A stretch of DNA of 64,000 bases. Source: Alphaproteobacteria bacterium. GTDB lineage: Bacteria; Pseudomonadota; Alphaproteobacteria; Sphingomonadales; JAKSBY01. Of this stretch, positions 8,801 through 16,534 are shown in pieces. The position numbers and the translations under genes were made by a program. The first letter of the stretch is position 1; every line of letters begins with the position of its first letter. Location of the stretch: contig JAJFIV010000034.1 of NCBI GenBank assembly GCA_021774625.1, positions 1 through 64,000 of the forward strand. Direction: 5' to 3'. The notes under the pieces are model-generated. The model was given only the letters and a program-made list of their open reading frames with translations, was not told the origin of the DNA and did not search any database.

Positions 8801-9539
8801 AACCAGCCTGGATGACCTGCTGGGCGGCGCCGTTCGGATCATCCAGCCGGTGAGCGGCTATCGCGTGACCACGGATACCCTTCTGCTGGCGGCCTGCGTT
8901 CCGGCGAAAAAGGGTGAAAAAGTGCTCGAGGCCGGCACCGGCACCGGCGGCGCGGCGCTTTGCATCGCAAGGCGCGTCGAAGGCGCGGATGTCACCGGCA
9001 TCGAGATACAGGACCGCATGGCCGGCCTTGCGGAAAAGAATATCGCGCTCAATCATCTGCAGGGACGGGTTCATATCGTGCGGGGCTGCATCACCCGCCC
9101 GCCGGACAGTCTTGTGAGTCAGAGCTTTGACCATGTGCTGGCCAATCCACCTTATCTGGAGCCGGGCCGCGCCATCCGTCCGCCGTCGGAAAGCAAGGGT
9201 CTGGCTTTCATGGAATCCTCCGCCACGCTGAAGGACTGGGTGAAATTCTGCCTCACCATGGCAAGGAACCGGGGCACTCTGTCCTTCATTCACCGGGCCG
9301 ATCATGTGGATGCACTGATCGGGCTTTTGTATGGCAGGGTCGGGGAATTGAAAATATTCCCGCTGTGGCCCCGCCCCGGCGTTCCGGCAAAACGGGTCAT
9401 TATACAGGGCCGGAAAGGAGTTCATGGTGTGGCCTGTCTGCTGCCGGGCATCGCGCTGCACGGAGAGAAGGAACGTTATTCCAAAGAGGCGGAAGTCATT
9501 CTTCGCCACGGCGCGGCATTGGATTTAAGAGGCGGTTGA
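8742..9539 (+). CDS. tRNA1(Val)-A37 N6-methyltransferase-like protein (TrmN6 type)
   Basis: 265-residue class I SAM methyltransferase. The SAM-binding loop is VLEAGTGTGGAALCIARR and the catalytic motif is NPPY (LANPPYLEP), typical of N6-adenine or glutamine methylation. The N-terminal GGAVRIIQPVSGYRVTTDTLLLAA matches the TrmN6 group. Start choice: GTG at 8742 lies inside the end of the DUF2007 gene in another frame; the frame is open further upstream but that part is only the DUF2007 coding sequence read out of phase. The RNA target is inferred from family. Confidence 0.85.
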   Translation: MSRKNQHNQAFSGSSGPDGKTSLDDLLGGAVRIIQPVSGYRVTTDTLLLAACVPAKKGEKVLEAGTGTGGAALCIARRVEGADVTGIEIQDRMAGLAEKNIALNHLQGRVHIVRGCITRPPDSLVSQSFDHVLANPPYLEPGRAIRPPSESKGLAFMESSATLKDWVKFCLTMARNRGTLSFIHRADHVDALIGLLYGRVGELKIFPLWPRPGVPAKRVIIQGRKGVHGVACLLPGIALHGEKERYSKEAEVILRHGAALDLRGG

Positions 9540-9616
9540 GGGCAAATCCGGATTGCCATTGACGGCTGGATCAAAAAACGCCATCTAACGGGTATGTTCA
9601 GAATTGTGACGGTGTT

Positions 9617-10480
9617 ATGAGAAAATATCTCGCTTATCTGCCTTTCAAGCGCTTCCGGCATCCGCCGCCGATAGTGGCGGTATTGCGGCTCAGCGGCCCG
9701 ATCGGGGCAGTGTCCCGCTTTCAGCCCGGCCTGAGCATGGCCTCGACCGCCAAAGCCATCAATGAAGCCTTTTCCATGCATGGCGTCGAAGCGGTGGCGC
9801 TTTCCATTAATTCGCCGGGCGGATCGCCGGTGCAATCGGCGCTGATCCTGAAACGCATCCGGGCCCTGGCCGAGGAAAAGGATATTCCCGTGATTGCCTT
9901 TGCCGAGGATGTGGCGGCGTCCGGCGGCTATATGCTGGCGCTGGCCGGCGATGAAATTTACGCCCATGATGCGTCGGTTATCGGATCCATAGGCGTCATT
10001 TATTCCGGCTTCGGTTTTACCGGCGTGATGGAAAAACTGGGCGTCGACCGCCGGCTTTATACGGCGGGGGAAAGCAAGGCCATCGGCGATCCGTTCAGCC
10101 CGGAAAAACAGGAGGATATTGAGCGCATCAAGGATATTCAGGTGCAGATCCATGACTTCTTCAAGACGGTGGTGCGGGAACGGCGGGGCCGGCGGCTCAA
10201 GGGGCCGCGGGCGAAAGTCTTTTCCGGTGATGTCTGGGTCGGCGCCCAGGCGCAGAAAATGGGCCTGATTGACGGGATCGGCGATCTGCGCACGATTCTC
10301 AGGGAACGGTTCGGGGAAAAGGTCAAAATCCGCCTTGTCAGCAATAAAAAAGGCCGGCTGTCCTCCCTTCTGGGTTTCACCCGGGGCTTTGATGAGGTCC
10401 CGGACGAGAATGGCAGTTGGGCCGAGGGTCTGATTGCCGCCATCGAGGCGCGCATTATGTGGTCGCGTTTCGGCTTATAG
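9617..10480 (+). CDS. S49 family serine peptidase (SppA/SohB-like, single domain)
   Basis: 287 residues. The Ser/Lys dyad is visible: Ser102 in AASGGYML and Lys154 in GESKAIGDPF, with spacing typical of the short SppA type. Oxyanion-hole residues lie in SINSPGGSP. Members remove signal-peptide remnants at the inner membrane. The N-terminus (RKYLAYLPFKRFRHPPPIV) has no long hydrophobic segment, so it may be peripheral or cytoplasmic. It follows the methyltransferase by 77 bases. Confidence 0.9.
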   Translation: MRKYLAYLPFKRFRHPPPIVAVLRLSGPIGAVSRFQPGLSMASTAKAINEAFSMHGVEAVALSINSPGGSPVQSALILKRIRALAEEKDIPVIAFAEDVAASGGYMLALAGDEIYAHDASVIGSIGVIYSGFGFTGVMEKLGVDRRLYTAGESKAIGDPFSPEKQEDIERIKDIQVQIHDFFKTVVRERRGRRLKGPRAKVFSGDVWVGAQAQKMGLIDGIGDLRTILRERFGEKVKIRLVSNKKGRLSSLLGFTRGFDEVPDENGSWAEGLIAAIEARIMWSRFGL

Positions 10481-10489
10481 ATCGAGGGC

Positions 10490-10783
10490 ATGATGGCTGA
10501 ACAGGACGACCCCGTGTTAAAGGAGTTCCGTGACAGCATCGACAATATCGATGCGGCGCTGATTTTCCTGCTGGCCGAGCGGTTCAAGGTCACTCAGAAA
10601 GTCGGGTGTTATAAAAAAGACCAGCAGATGGCGCCGTCCGATAAAGGGCGGGAAGCGGAACAGATCAACCGCCTGCGGCAACTGGCCGTGGAGGCCAAAC
10701 TTGATCCGGAGTTCAGCGAAAAATTCCTCAATTTTATTATTCGTGAAGTGATCAAGCATCACGAACAGATTCAGGCCGAATGA
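10490..10783 (+). CDS. Chorismate mutase (AroQ type)
   Basis: 97-residue all-helical protein of the AroQ class that converts chorismate to prephenate for Phe/Tyr synthesis. Visible family features are the first helix FRDSIDNIDAALIFLLAERF with its Arg, the Lys in VGCYKKDQ, and REAEQINRLR. The length fits a free-standing mutase rather than a fusion to prephenate dehydratase or dehydrogenase. It is linked to nadC by an ATGA overlap, so translation of the two is probably coupled. Confidence 0.88.
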   Translation: MMAEQDDPVLKEFRDSIDNIDAALIFLLAERFKVTQKVGCYKKDQQMAPSDKGREAEQINRLRQLAVEAKLDPEFSEKFLNFIIREVIKHHEQIQAE

Positions 10784-11634
10784 GCGGGGCGTCGCCTTTG
10801 ACGGGCGAAGAACTGGACGCCTTTATTGAGGCCGTGCTGGAAGAGGATGTGGGCGCCGGCGATGCGACCACCGAAGCCTGTATTGACCAGGACGCGGCAT
10901 TTTCCGTCGCGATGGTCGCCCGGCAGACAATGGTTGTCGCGGGGGCGGACATCGCCGCCGCTTTTTTCCGCAAACTTGATCCGGATGTAAAGATTGAAAA
11001 TCTGGCCGGTGAGGGCAGCCAAATCAAGGCGGGCCGGCAAATTATGACCATCAGTGGCAAGGCGAGAGCCATTCTGACGGCGGAACGTTCGGCGCTTAAC
11101 CTGATCCAGCATCTGTCCGGCATTGCAACGCTGACCTGGCGCTATGCGATTGAAATCGACGGCACCGGCGCCACGTTGCTGGACACCCGGAAAACCCTGC
11201 CGCTTTACCGCGATCTTGCCAAATATGCCACGCGCATGGGCGGCGCCCGTAACCACCGGATGGGTCTCTATGACGCCGTCATGATCAAGGATAATCATAT
11301 CGTGGCTGCGGGCGGGATTGCCGCCGCGGTTCAGGCTGTCAGGGCCAAAAGCAGCCTCGCCATTCAGGTCGAGTGCGATACGCTTGATCAGGTAAAAGAA
11401 GCCATTGAGGCGGGGGCGGACAGTCTGCTGCTTGACAATATGAGCCTGGAGGACTTGCGGACCGCAGCCGCGCTGGCAGGGAAAAAAATTCCGCTGGAAG
11501 CGTCTGGCGGCGTTACCCTGAAAACCATCGGCGCCATTGCGGAAACCGGCGTCGATTATATTTCCGTCGGCCGCATTACCCAGTCTGCCCCGGCGGTGGA
11601 TATCGGGCTGGATTATCTCACGGCAAAAAAATAA
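10780..11634 (+). CDS. nadC: Nicotinate-nucleotide pyrophosphorylase (quinolinate phosphoribosyltransferase)
   Basis: 284 residues. It converts quinolinate and PRPP to nicotinate mononucleotide in NAD synthesis. Characteristic blocks are EEDVGAGDATTEA, ERSALNLIQHLSGIAT, LDTRKTLPLYR, GGARNHRMGLYDAVMIKDNH, VECDTLDQ and the C-terminal EASGGV...YISVGRITQS. The start overlaps the chorismate mutase stop (ATGA). nadA and nadB are not in the window. Confidence 0.96.
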   Translation: MSGASPLTGEELDAFIEAVLEEDVGAGDATTEACIDQDAAFSVAMVARQTMVVAGADIAAAFFRKLDPDVKIENLAGEGSQIKAGRQIMTISGKARAILTAERSALNLIQHLSGIATLTWRYAIEIDGTGATLLDTRKTLPLYRDLAKYATRMGGARNHRMGLYDAVMIKDNHIVAAGGIAAAVQAVRAKSSLAIQVECDTLDQVKEAIEAGADSLLLDNMSLEDLRTAAALAGKKIPLEASGGVTLKTIGAIAETGVDYISVGRITQSAPAVDIGLDYLTAKK

Positions 11635-11637
11635 CCT

Positions 11638-11829
11638 TTATTCGAGTTTTCCCCGGGCAGGCATATTCTGTTGCGCCATCTCGATCATGGTTTCGATCCG
11701 GATTAATCTTTTTTCATGATCCAGTGCCTGGTCTGTCAGACTGTCAAGGGCATCCGATAGCCGCGCAATCCGGTCTTCCATCAGGATAATCTTGCGAAGA
11801 TTGGATTTCAGTTCGGCCCAAACGCTCAT
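11638..11829 (-). CDS. Small helical (coiled-coil) protein, partner of the upstream RHH-like gene
   Basis: 63 residues that look entirely alpha-helical with heptad spacing (MEDRIARLSDALDSLTDQALDHEKRLIRIETMIEMAQ). Its start overlaps the stop of the upstream gene by 4 bases (ATGA), implying translational coupling. No family recognised. It does not resemble known toxins; it could be a multimerisation partner. It converges on nadC with only a few bases between the stop codons. Confidence 0.6.
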   Translation of the reverse strand: MSVWAELKSNLRKIILMEDRIARLSDALDSLTDQALDHEKRLIRIETMIEMAQQNMPARGKLE

Positions 11830-12179
11830 GTCTTGGCGGCTTCACTTTGCCGGGTTGCAAATGGCCAGGACATGCCTTTTGCAATCAGCTCATTCCGCGC
11901 CTCCGTGCGCATCGTTTCTTTTTTATTCATCAACGATTGAAAGTGATCAAATTTCTTGAGGGCTGCATCAAGCTTTTTTCCTGTCCGGCTGACAGCGTCT
12001 GCCAGTTCGCCGGACAGGGCGTGCAGTTCTTTATCTGCACCTGTTTCAGCCGTGGGATCATAAACATTGACAGCGCGGCGGACCAGTTCACTCGCACTGA
12101 TTTTCAAGGCCGCAGACCGGGCGTCTATGTTGGCTTTTTCCTGCGGTGAAATCAGGAGATTTAAGCGGGCTGTTTTCAT
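11826..12179 (-). CDS. Ribbon-helix-helix-like DNA-binding protein
   Basis: 117 residues. The N-terminus KTARLNLLISPQEKANIDARSAALKISASELVRRAV fits a beta strand plus two helices, as in RHH (CopG/Arc/MobC-like) proteins. The C-terminal two thirds is a charged helical region. Tandem 6-bp repeats lie directly upstream of its start beside a good -10 element, suggesting autoregulation. Together with the downstream 63-residue helical gene it forms a compact two-gene unit. The family call is from pattern only; I recognise no exact homologue. Confidence 0.65.
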   Translation of the reverse strand: MKTARLNLLISPQEKANIDARSAALKISASELVRRAVNVYDPTAETGADKELHALSGELADAVSRTGKKLDAALKKFDHFQSLMNKKETMRTEARNELIAKGMSWPFATRQSEAAKT

Positions 12180-12196
12180 AAATCATTCTCAAATTT

Positions 12197-12243
12197 ATGT
12201 GTATGTGTATGTGTATAATATATCATCGGTGGTCAGTTTTCAA
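12197..12243 (-). promoter_or_regulatory. Promoter with tandem ATGTGT operator-like repeats for the RHH-like gene
   Basis: Read on the minus strand: TTGAAA (12243-12238), 17-base spacer, TATTAT (12220-12215), a good sigma-70 promoter. Just downstream, three perfect tandem copies of ACACAT (ATGTGT on the plus strand, 12197-12214) fill the expected start-site region, 18 bases before the ATG. The -35 element lies inside the 3' end of the TetR gene. RHH proteins commonly bind tandem short repeats, so an autoregulatory operator is likely (inference). Confidence 0.6.
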
Positions 12244-12825
12244 GGGAGAACAGCGTTCTATGACGTTTGCAAGCCGTTCAGCCCGCCCCAGGGCTTTGTC
12301 CAGATGCGGCATGGTTTTTGCCATATCCGGGCTGTCATCCGTTACCCAGACGCGCAAGGCCGACAGATAGATGACGGCCAGTCCCTTGCTGCGCAGAATG
12401 CCCGGCGCGCCGGATGTGCCGATATGCGCCGCCTGTAGGGTTCGTTTCATGGCGGATGGCAGCGTGCAGGCGAGGGTCAGGCCCAGCACGGGATCGAACC
12501 GCACGCCTTCCAGAACAGCTTTCAGGCCCGCCTTATAAGGGGCGGCCGCATCAAAACGCTGCATCAGGACATCAAACAGCCGGTCGCGCGGGCTGTCCTC
12601 TTCTGAAAAATCACCGGATGCGGCGAGGATATCCGCCGAGACTTTGCGGGAATAGGCGGCGATCACTGCGGCCGGGTGATCAAATTCCCGGTAAAAGCCG
12701 TTCTTTTCTATTTTGACCTTTTCGCAGATGGCGGCAACGCTCACGCCGCGCCAGCCATGGTCCGCCGCCAGTTGCAGCGTGACGTCGATAATCTTATCCC
12801 GGATAGCTGTTTTTGCCTTGGGCAT
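12223..12825 (-). CDS. TetR-family transcriptional regulator
   Basis: 200 residues. The N-terminal HTH fits the TetR pattern: KTAIRDKIIDVTLQLAADHGWRGVSVAAICEKVKIEKNGFYREFDHPAAV. The C-terminal helical ligand domain contains QRFDAAAPYKAGLKAVLEG and is less conserved. It starts 2 bases after the stop of the exported 114-residue gene upstream, so the two form an operon. The ligand and targets are unknown. The start at 12825 begins just before the HTH; the longer open frame is the upstream gene read out of phase. Confidence 0.85.
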   Translation of the reverse strand: MPKAKTAIRDKIIDVTLQLAADHGWRGVSVAAICEKVKIEKNGFYREFDHPAAVIAAYSRKVSADILAASGDFSEEDSPRDRLFDVLMQRFDAAAPYKAGLKAVLEGVRFDPVLGLTLACTLPSAMKRTLQAAHIGTSGAPGILRSKGLAVIYLSALRVWVTDDSPDMAKTMPHLDKALGRAERLANVIERCSPLKTDHR

Positions 12826-12827
12826 GG

Positions 12828-13172
12828 TCAGTTGCCGCCGCCTTCGGTTTCTTCTATTGCCGCGCTCTGTTCGCTGCAGGACCAGCCCCAGCCGGCCAGT
12901 TTGTCGAGAAATGCAGCGGCCTGTTCCCGGCAATAACCGGCGTCGTTATTGGCGCTCCACAGAAGGCTGCGGCCCGCCCCTTCGCGGGATTTATCGTACC
13001 AGACTTCACAGGCGGGCGAACCGCCGGGATTTTCCCGCAGTTCAACAGTCCGCTCGGCGCCATTCATCTGGCAGTGATAAAGCGTTGATGCTTCCTGCGC
13101 GCCGGCCTGGGCAAGACCGAACACCAGAAAGACGGCGGAAAGGGGCAGGGTGCGGTGCGGATTTTTGATCAT
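12828..13172 (-). CDS. Small exported protein in operon with TetR regulator
   Basis: 114 residues. Signal peptide KNPHRTLPLSAVFLVFGLAQAGAQ, then a compact domain with four Cys (LYHCQMNG, PACEVWYDK, GYCREQ, WSCSEQ) that could form two disulfides in the periplasm. Shine-Dalgarno AGGAACAGG precedes the ATG. I do not recognise the family. Co-transcription with a TetR regulator suggests that both are controlled by the same signal. Confidence 0.7.
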   Translation of the reverse strand: MIKNPHRTLPLSAVFLVFGLAQAGAQEASTLYHCQMNGAERTVELRENPGGSPACEVWYDKSREGAGRSLLWSANNDAGYCREQAAAFLDKLAGWGWSCSEQSAAIEETEGGGN

Positions 13173-13348
13173 GGAGCCTGTTCCTCATGACAATTGCGGG
13201 TGAAAGGGATGACAGCATCAGCTTAACAGATTTTCTGCGCCGCCGCCATTTGTCCTTTTCATGGCGGTTGCAACCTTTATCTGATTGGCGTTCAATTATA
13301 CACGAAAATATGGTATGATTTTCAATTTTTTAAATCGGAAGTTTATTC

Positions 13349-13816
13349 GTGGACCCCATACAATTTCGCGATCTGGTGATCGCGCCGACTTTACGCAGAA
13401 TAGAACTCTATTCCGAAGCCGCAGCCAATCTCCTTCTGGGCACGGCGCTTCATGAATCCGGCGGGCTCAGATATATCCGGCAGCTGCCGGACGGCCCGGC
13501 GCTCGGCCCCTATCAGATGGAGCCGGATACTCACCACGACCTTTATGAAAATTATCTGAATTTCCGCCCACGCCTGTTGGCAAAGCTGGCGGACTTTACC
13601 ACGCCGTATGAGCCACAGAGCGATCAACTCATCTGGAATTTCACCTATGCGACGGCCGTCGCCCGCCTGCAATATTTCAGAAAGCCGGAACCCTTGCCGC
13701 CCGCGGATGATCTGGACGGCCTGGCGGATTACTGGAAAAAGCACTGGAACACGGAACGGGGCGCTGGAACGGTGGAGCAATTTATTGAGGCCTGGCAGCG
13801 TTTTGCGTTAAATTAG
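13349..13816 (+). CDS. Lysozyme/transglycosylase-like protein of phage type (orphan)
   Basis: 155 residues beginning at a GTG. No signal peptide. The segment LLLGTALHESGGLRYIRQ followed by GPALGPYQMEP resembles the Glu-containing start and the substrate-cleft loop of lysozyme-fold muramidases (a helix ending H-E-S-G-G, then a GxYQM stretch). Such proteins occur in tailed phages. No other phage gene lies beside it, so it may be a domesticated remnant. Activity is inferred from motif only. Confidence 0.55.
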   Translation: MDPIQFRDLVIAPTLRRIELYSEAAANLLLGTALHESGGLRYIRQLPDGPALGPYQMEPDTHHDLYENYLNFRPRLLAKLADFTTPYEPQSDQLIWNFTYATAVARLQYFRKPEPLPPADDLDGLADYWKKHWNTERGAGTVEQFIEAWQRFALN

Positions 13817-13891
13817 AGTCTTTTGATGGTGCCAACACTCCCCGCCAAAAGGCAAAAGTGCCGCCCATCTCTCGGGCCGGGCGCAACTGTC

Positions 13892-14971
13892 TTAAAGCGG
13901 CTTGTAATCGGTATCGAAGCCGAAGCAGCGGGGGGCGAGGACTTTCATGGCCTCAGGCGTGGTCATGATAGGCGGCGCGCCAATGCCGATTACTGCGACC
14001 CGGTGGCCGTAATGAATGGTTTCGGAGGTGATGGGGCGGCAGGTTTCATGATCGATCAGGATGATCAGGTCGGGCACGGTCGCCACAACCTCGCCGTCAA
14101 GTTTTGCGATCAGATATTCGTTCTGAATGGCGATCCGCATTTCTTTTTTATCAGCGCCGAAGCTTTCCAGCCGCAAATCCCCCATATCAAAACCGCCTTC
14201 GACGCGGCGCGCGACATCGGCGATTTTGCCCTCAAACAGACATTTCATTTTGCCGTAATGGGTGTCTTTGAGGATGGTCTGGAGATCAGCCAGAAAAAGA
14301 TCGAGCTTGCCGTAATGTGTTCCAAGCGATGCCCCGATCCTGTGGCACAGGCTGATCGTGCCGGGGACCGACACCCGTTTGGCGGTTTTGCCGTCCATCA
14401 CATGCTCGGCGCTGCAGCAATGCCCGCCGCCGGCATGAATGGCAAACTGGCGGACAAGTTTTTCGGCGACCGCCGAATTGCGGGTATTGATGACGGCGTT
14501 ATCGCCCAGATCGCCGGCCATGGACAAGGGGGTTGCCTTGACGCCATAAATGCTGAAGGTTTCCATCTGCAGTTCCGGCAGCGCCCGGCCCATGCCGTCG
14601 GCATCCAGCACCGGAAGTTTTCGCTGCGCTCCAACGAGAAACGGCACCAGCGCGTTCAGCCCGCCCGCTTCAAAGGCGATCAAGGCATCGGCTTTGCGGC
14701 CCAGATACGCTTCCAATGCCTGCAGCGCCCACAGGGCCTCCATGCCGTTGGAAACTTTTTCCTGCATGATGGTTGGGGCGCCGACGCTGCCGATGGCGAT
14801 GACGGTTGCGGCGTCATCCAGCGCCTCCAGCGGCATCAGTTCCACATCGCCGTGACGGCGCAGGATTTCCTCGGTTGTCATTTTGCCGACCAGAACGTCG
14901 CCGCCGCCGCCCGTCGCCAGAAATGCGCCGCCCATGGCGATGTCGGCGATCTGATCCTTGCTGATGATCAT
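13892..14971 (-). CDS. DUF917 family protein (S-methyl-thiohydantoin desulfurase-like)
   Basis: 359 residues with the glycine-rich DUF917 opening GGAFLATGGGGDVLVGK, then GAPTIMQEKVSNG, FEAGGLNALVPF, PVLDADGMGRALPELQM and HAGGGHCCSAEHVMDG. The family is linked to thiohydantoin/hydantoin breakdown and is usually encoded beside HyuA-type proteins and NCS1 permeases, exactly as here. Cys residues in GGHCCS may be functionally important. Its start overlaps the HyuA stop by 4 bases. The real substrate in this organism is not shown by the sequence. Confidence 0.85.
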   Translation of the reverse strand: MIISKDQIADIAMGGAFLATGGGGDVLVGKMTTEEILRRHGDVELMPLEALDDAATVIAIGSVGAPTIMQEKVSNGMEALWALQALEAYLGRKADALIAFEAGGLNALVPFLVGAQRKLPVLDADGMGRALPELQMETFSIYGVKATPLSMAGDLGDNAVINTRNSAVAEKLVRQFAIHAGGGHCCSAEHVMDGKTAKRVSVPGTISLCHRIGASLGTHYGKLDLFLADLQTILKDTHYGKMKCLFEGKIADVARRVEGGFDMGDLRLESFGADKKEMRIAIQNEYLIAKLDGEVVATVPDLIILIDHETCRPITSETIHYGHRVAVIGIGAPPIMTTPEAMKVLAPRCFGFDTDYKPL

Positions 14972-16533
14972 GCTCTGGCCCCGTCCTTCGCTCCGCGAGC
15001 CAGATCGCCGACCGCCTTGACATGCAGGCGCATTGTGGGCTTCGCCATATAGCTCATGGGGGTTTCCTCAATTTCCGTGATCGTGATATGCGCTGGATCG
15101 GCTCCGGCTTTGACGGCATTGTCCTTTGCCTGTTTCTGCACCTCGGCCAGGGCGTCGCCGCGCTCCCTCTCGCCGCGGGTATAGACAATCTCCGCTTCTG
15201 CGCCGACCTGCGCCAGGGCCGCGCCAATGGCATTGGCGACACTGCCGTGATTGGGATGGATGACCTCCGATATGCCGGGCAGATCATCGGGAACCAGAAA
15301 GCCGCCGCCGCCGACCACGACAAGGGGCAGATCGCCGGCGCTGGTTTTCATTTTATCAATATTTTGGCCCAGCAGGTCCCGCATGGTTTCCAGGGCCTGC
15401 CGGATCGTATCGGGTTTCAATGCCGCCACCCGGCTTTCATCGCCAATGGCGACATGTTTCGCCGCAACGGCAATATCGGTCGCGGTCAGTCTGGAACCGC
15501 CAAAGACCAGACCTTCGGTGATAAGCTGGTGGCCGACGGAATCCGGGCCGACTGTCTTGCCGTCTTCCGCAACCAGACTGCCGCCGCCAAGCCCGATGGC
15601 GAGCACATCCGGCATGCGGAAATTGGTCAGCACGCCGCCAATCTCGACCGAGGTGCCCGACTGACGGGGAAAGCCGTTCATCAGCATGCCGATATCGCTG
15701 GTGGTGCCGCCGACATCGACCACCATGGCATCCTTTAGCCCGCTGAGATAAAGCGCGCCGCGCATGGAATTGGTCGGTCCCGATGAAAAGGTCAGGACCG
15801 GGAAATCAGCGGCAAAGCCGGCGCTCATCAGCGTACCGTCATTCTGGCTGATAAAAAACGGGGCGTTGATGCCGAGGCCGGCGAAACTGCTTTCGAATGC
15901 GGCGACGATATCCCTGGCAAAACCCATCAGGGCCGCGTTCAGCAGGGTCGCATTTTCCCGCTGATAGAGGCCGATCTTGCCAATCTGATGGGAGAGCGCC
16001 ACCTCAATGCCCGGGATAGCGTCCTGCAGGCGGTCCCGGCACAGCAGCTCCGTCGCCGCATTGACCGGCGAAAAGACGGAACAGAGGGCGGCGGCTTTCA
16101 GATTTTTGGACCGGATGTCTGTGATCGCAGTTTCAAAAGCCGCCTCATCAAAAGGCACGATTTCGCTGCCGTCATATTCATGGCCGCCGTCAATCATGTG
16201 GCAATGCCCGCCCAGAGCCCTTGTCAGGTCGCCGGGCCAGTCCATAAAGGGCGGCAGGGCGGATGTTGACTGCGCGCCGATGCGGATGGCGGCGACTTGC
16301 GCCAGTTTTTTCCGCTCGACAACGGCGTTGGTGAATTGGGTCGTGCCCAGCATCACGGCGGTGACGGCTGAAGGGGACAGGTCTTTTTTATTCTTCAGGA
16401 CGCCATTGATTGCGGCGATGATGCCGCTGGAAATATCGGCCGTGGTAAGCGCTTTGTGGCTGGCGCAGACATCGCCGCCATCCATGAGAACGGCGTCGGT
16501 GTGGGTTCCGCCGACATCTATTCCCAATCTCAT
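14968..16533 (-). CDS. Hydantoinase/oxoprolinase family protein (HyuA type, short form)
   Basis: 521 residues. N-terminal actin-like ATPase signature MRLGIDVGGTHTDAV, second phosphate loop VVDVGGTTSDIGML, and LTFSSGPTNSMRGALYL. Shorter than the about 690-residue HyuA that pairs with HyuB, and no HyuB lies here. This short form fits the DUF917-associated type. It probably activates or hydrolyses a cyclic amide with ATP. Coupled to the DUF917 gene (4-base overlap) and one base downstream of the permease stop. Confidence 0.9.
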   Translation of the reverse strand: MRLGIDVGGTHTDAVLMDGGDVCASHKALTTADISSGIIAAINGVLKNKKDLSPSAVTAVMLGTTQFTNAVVERKKLAQVAAIRIGAQSTSALPPFMDWPGDLTRALGGHCHMIDGGHEYDGSEIVPFDEAAFETAITDIRSKNLKAAALCSVFSPVNAATELLCRDRLQDAIPGIEVALSHQIGKIGLYQRENATLLNAALMGFARDIVAAFESSFAGLGINAPFFISQNDGTLMSAGFAADFPVLTFSSGPTNSMRGALYLSGLKDAMVVDVGGTTSDIGMLMNGFPRQSGTSVEIGGVLTNFRMPDVLAIGLGGGSLVAEDGKTVGPDSVGHQLITEGLVFGGSRLTATDIAVAAKHVAIGDESRVAALKPDTIRQALETMRDLLGQNIDKMKTSAGDLPLVVVGGGGFLVPDDLPGISEVIHPNHGSVANAIGAALAQVGAEAEIVYTRGERERGDALAEVQKQAKDNAVKAGADPAHITITEIEETPMSYMAKPTMRLHVKAVGDLARGAKDGARA

Positions 16534-16534
16534 T

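Noticed and set aside
11838-12179. Calling the RHH-like/coiled-coil pair a standard toxin-antitoxin module
   Set aside because: Neither product resembles a known toxin; kept as an unassigned two-gene unit.
13823-15052. 409-codon plus-strand frame over the DUF917 gene
   Set aside because: Antisense to the DUF917/HyuA operon, which has clear motifs and overlapping starts and stops.
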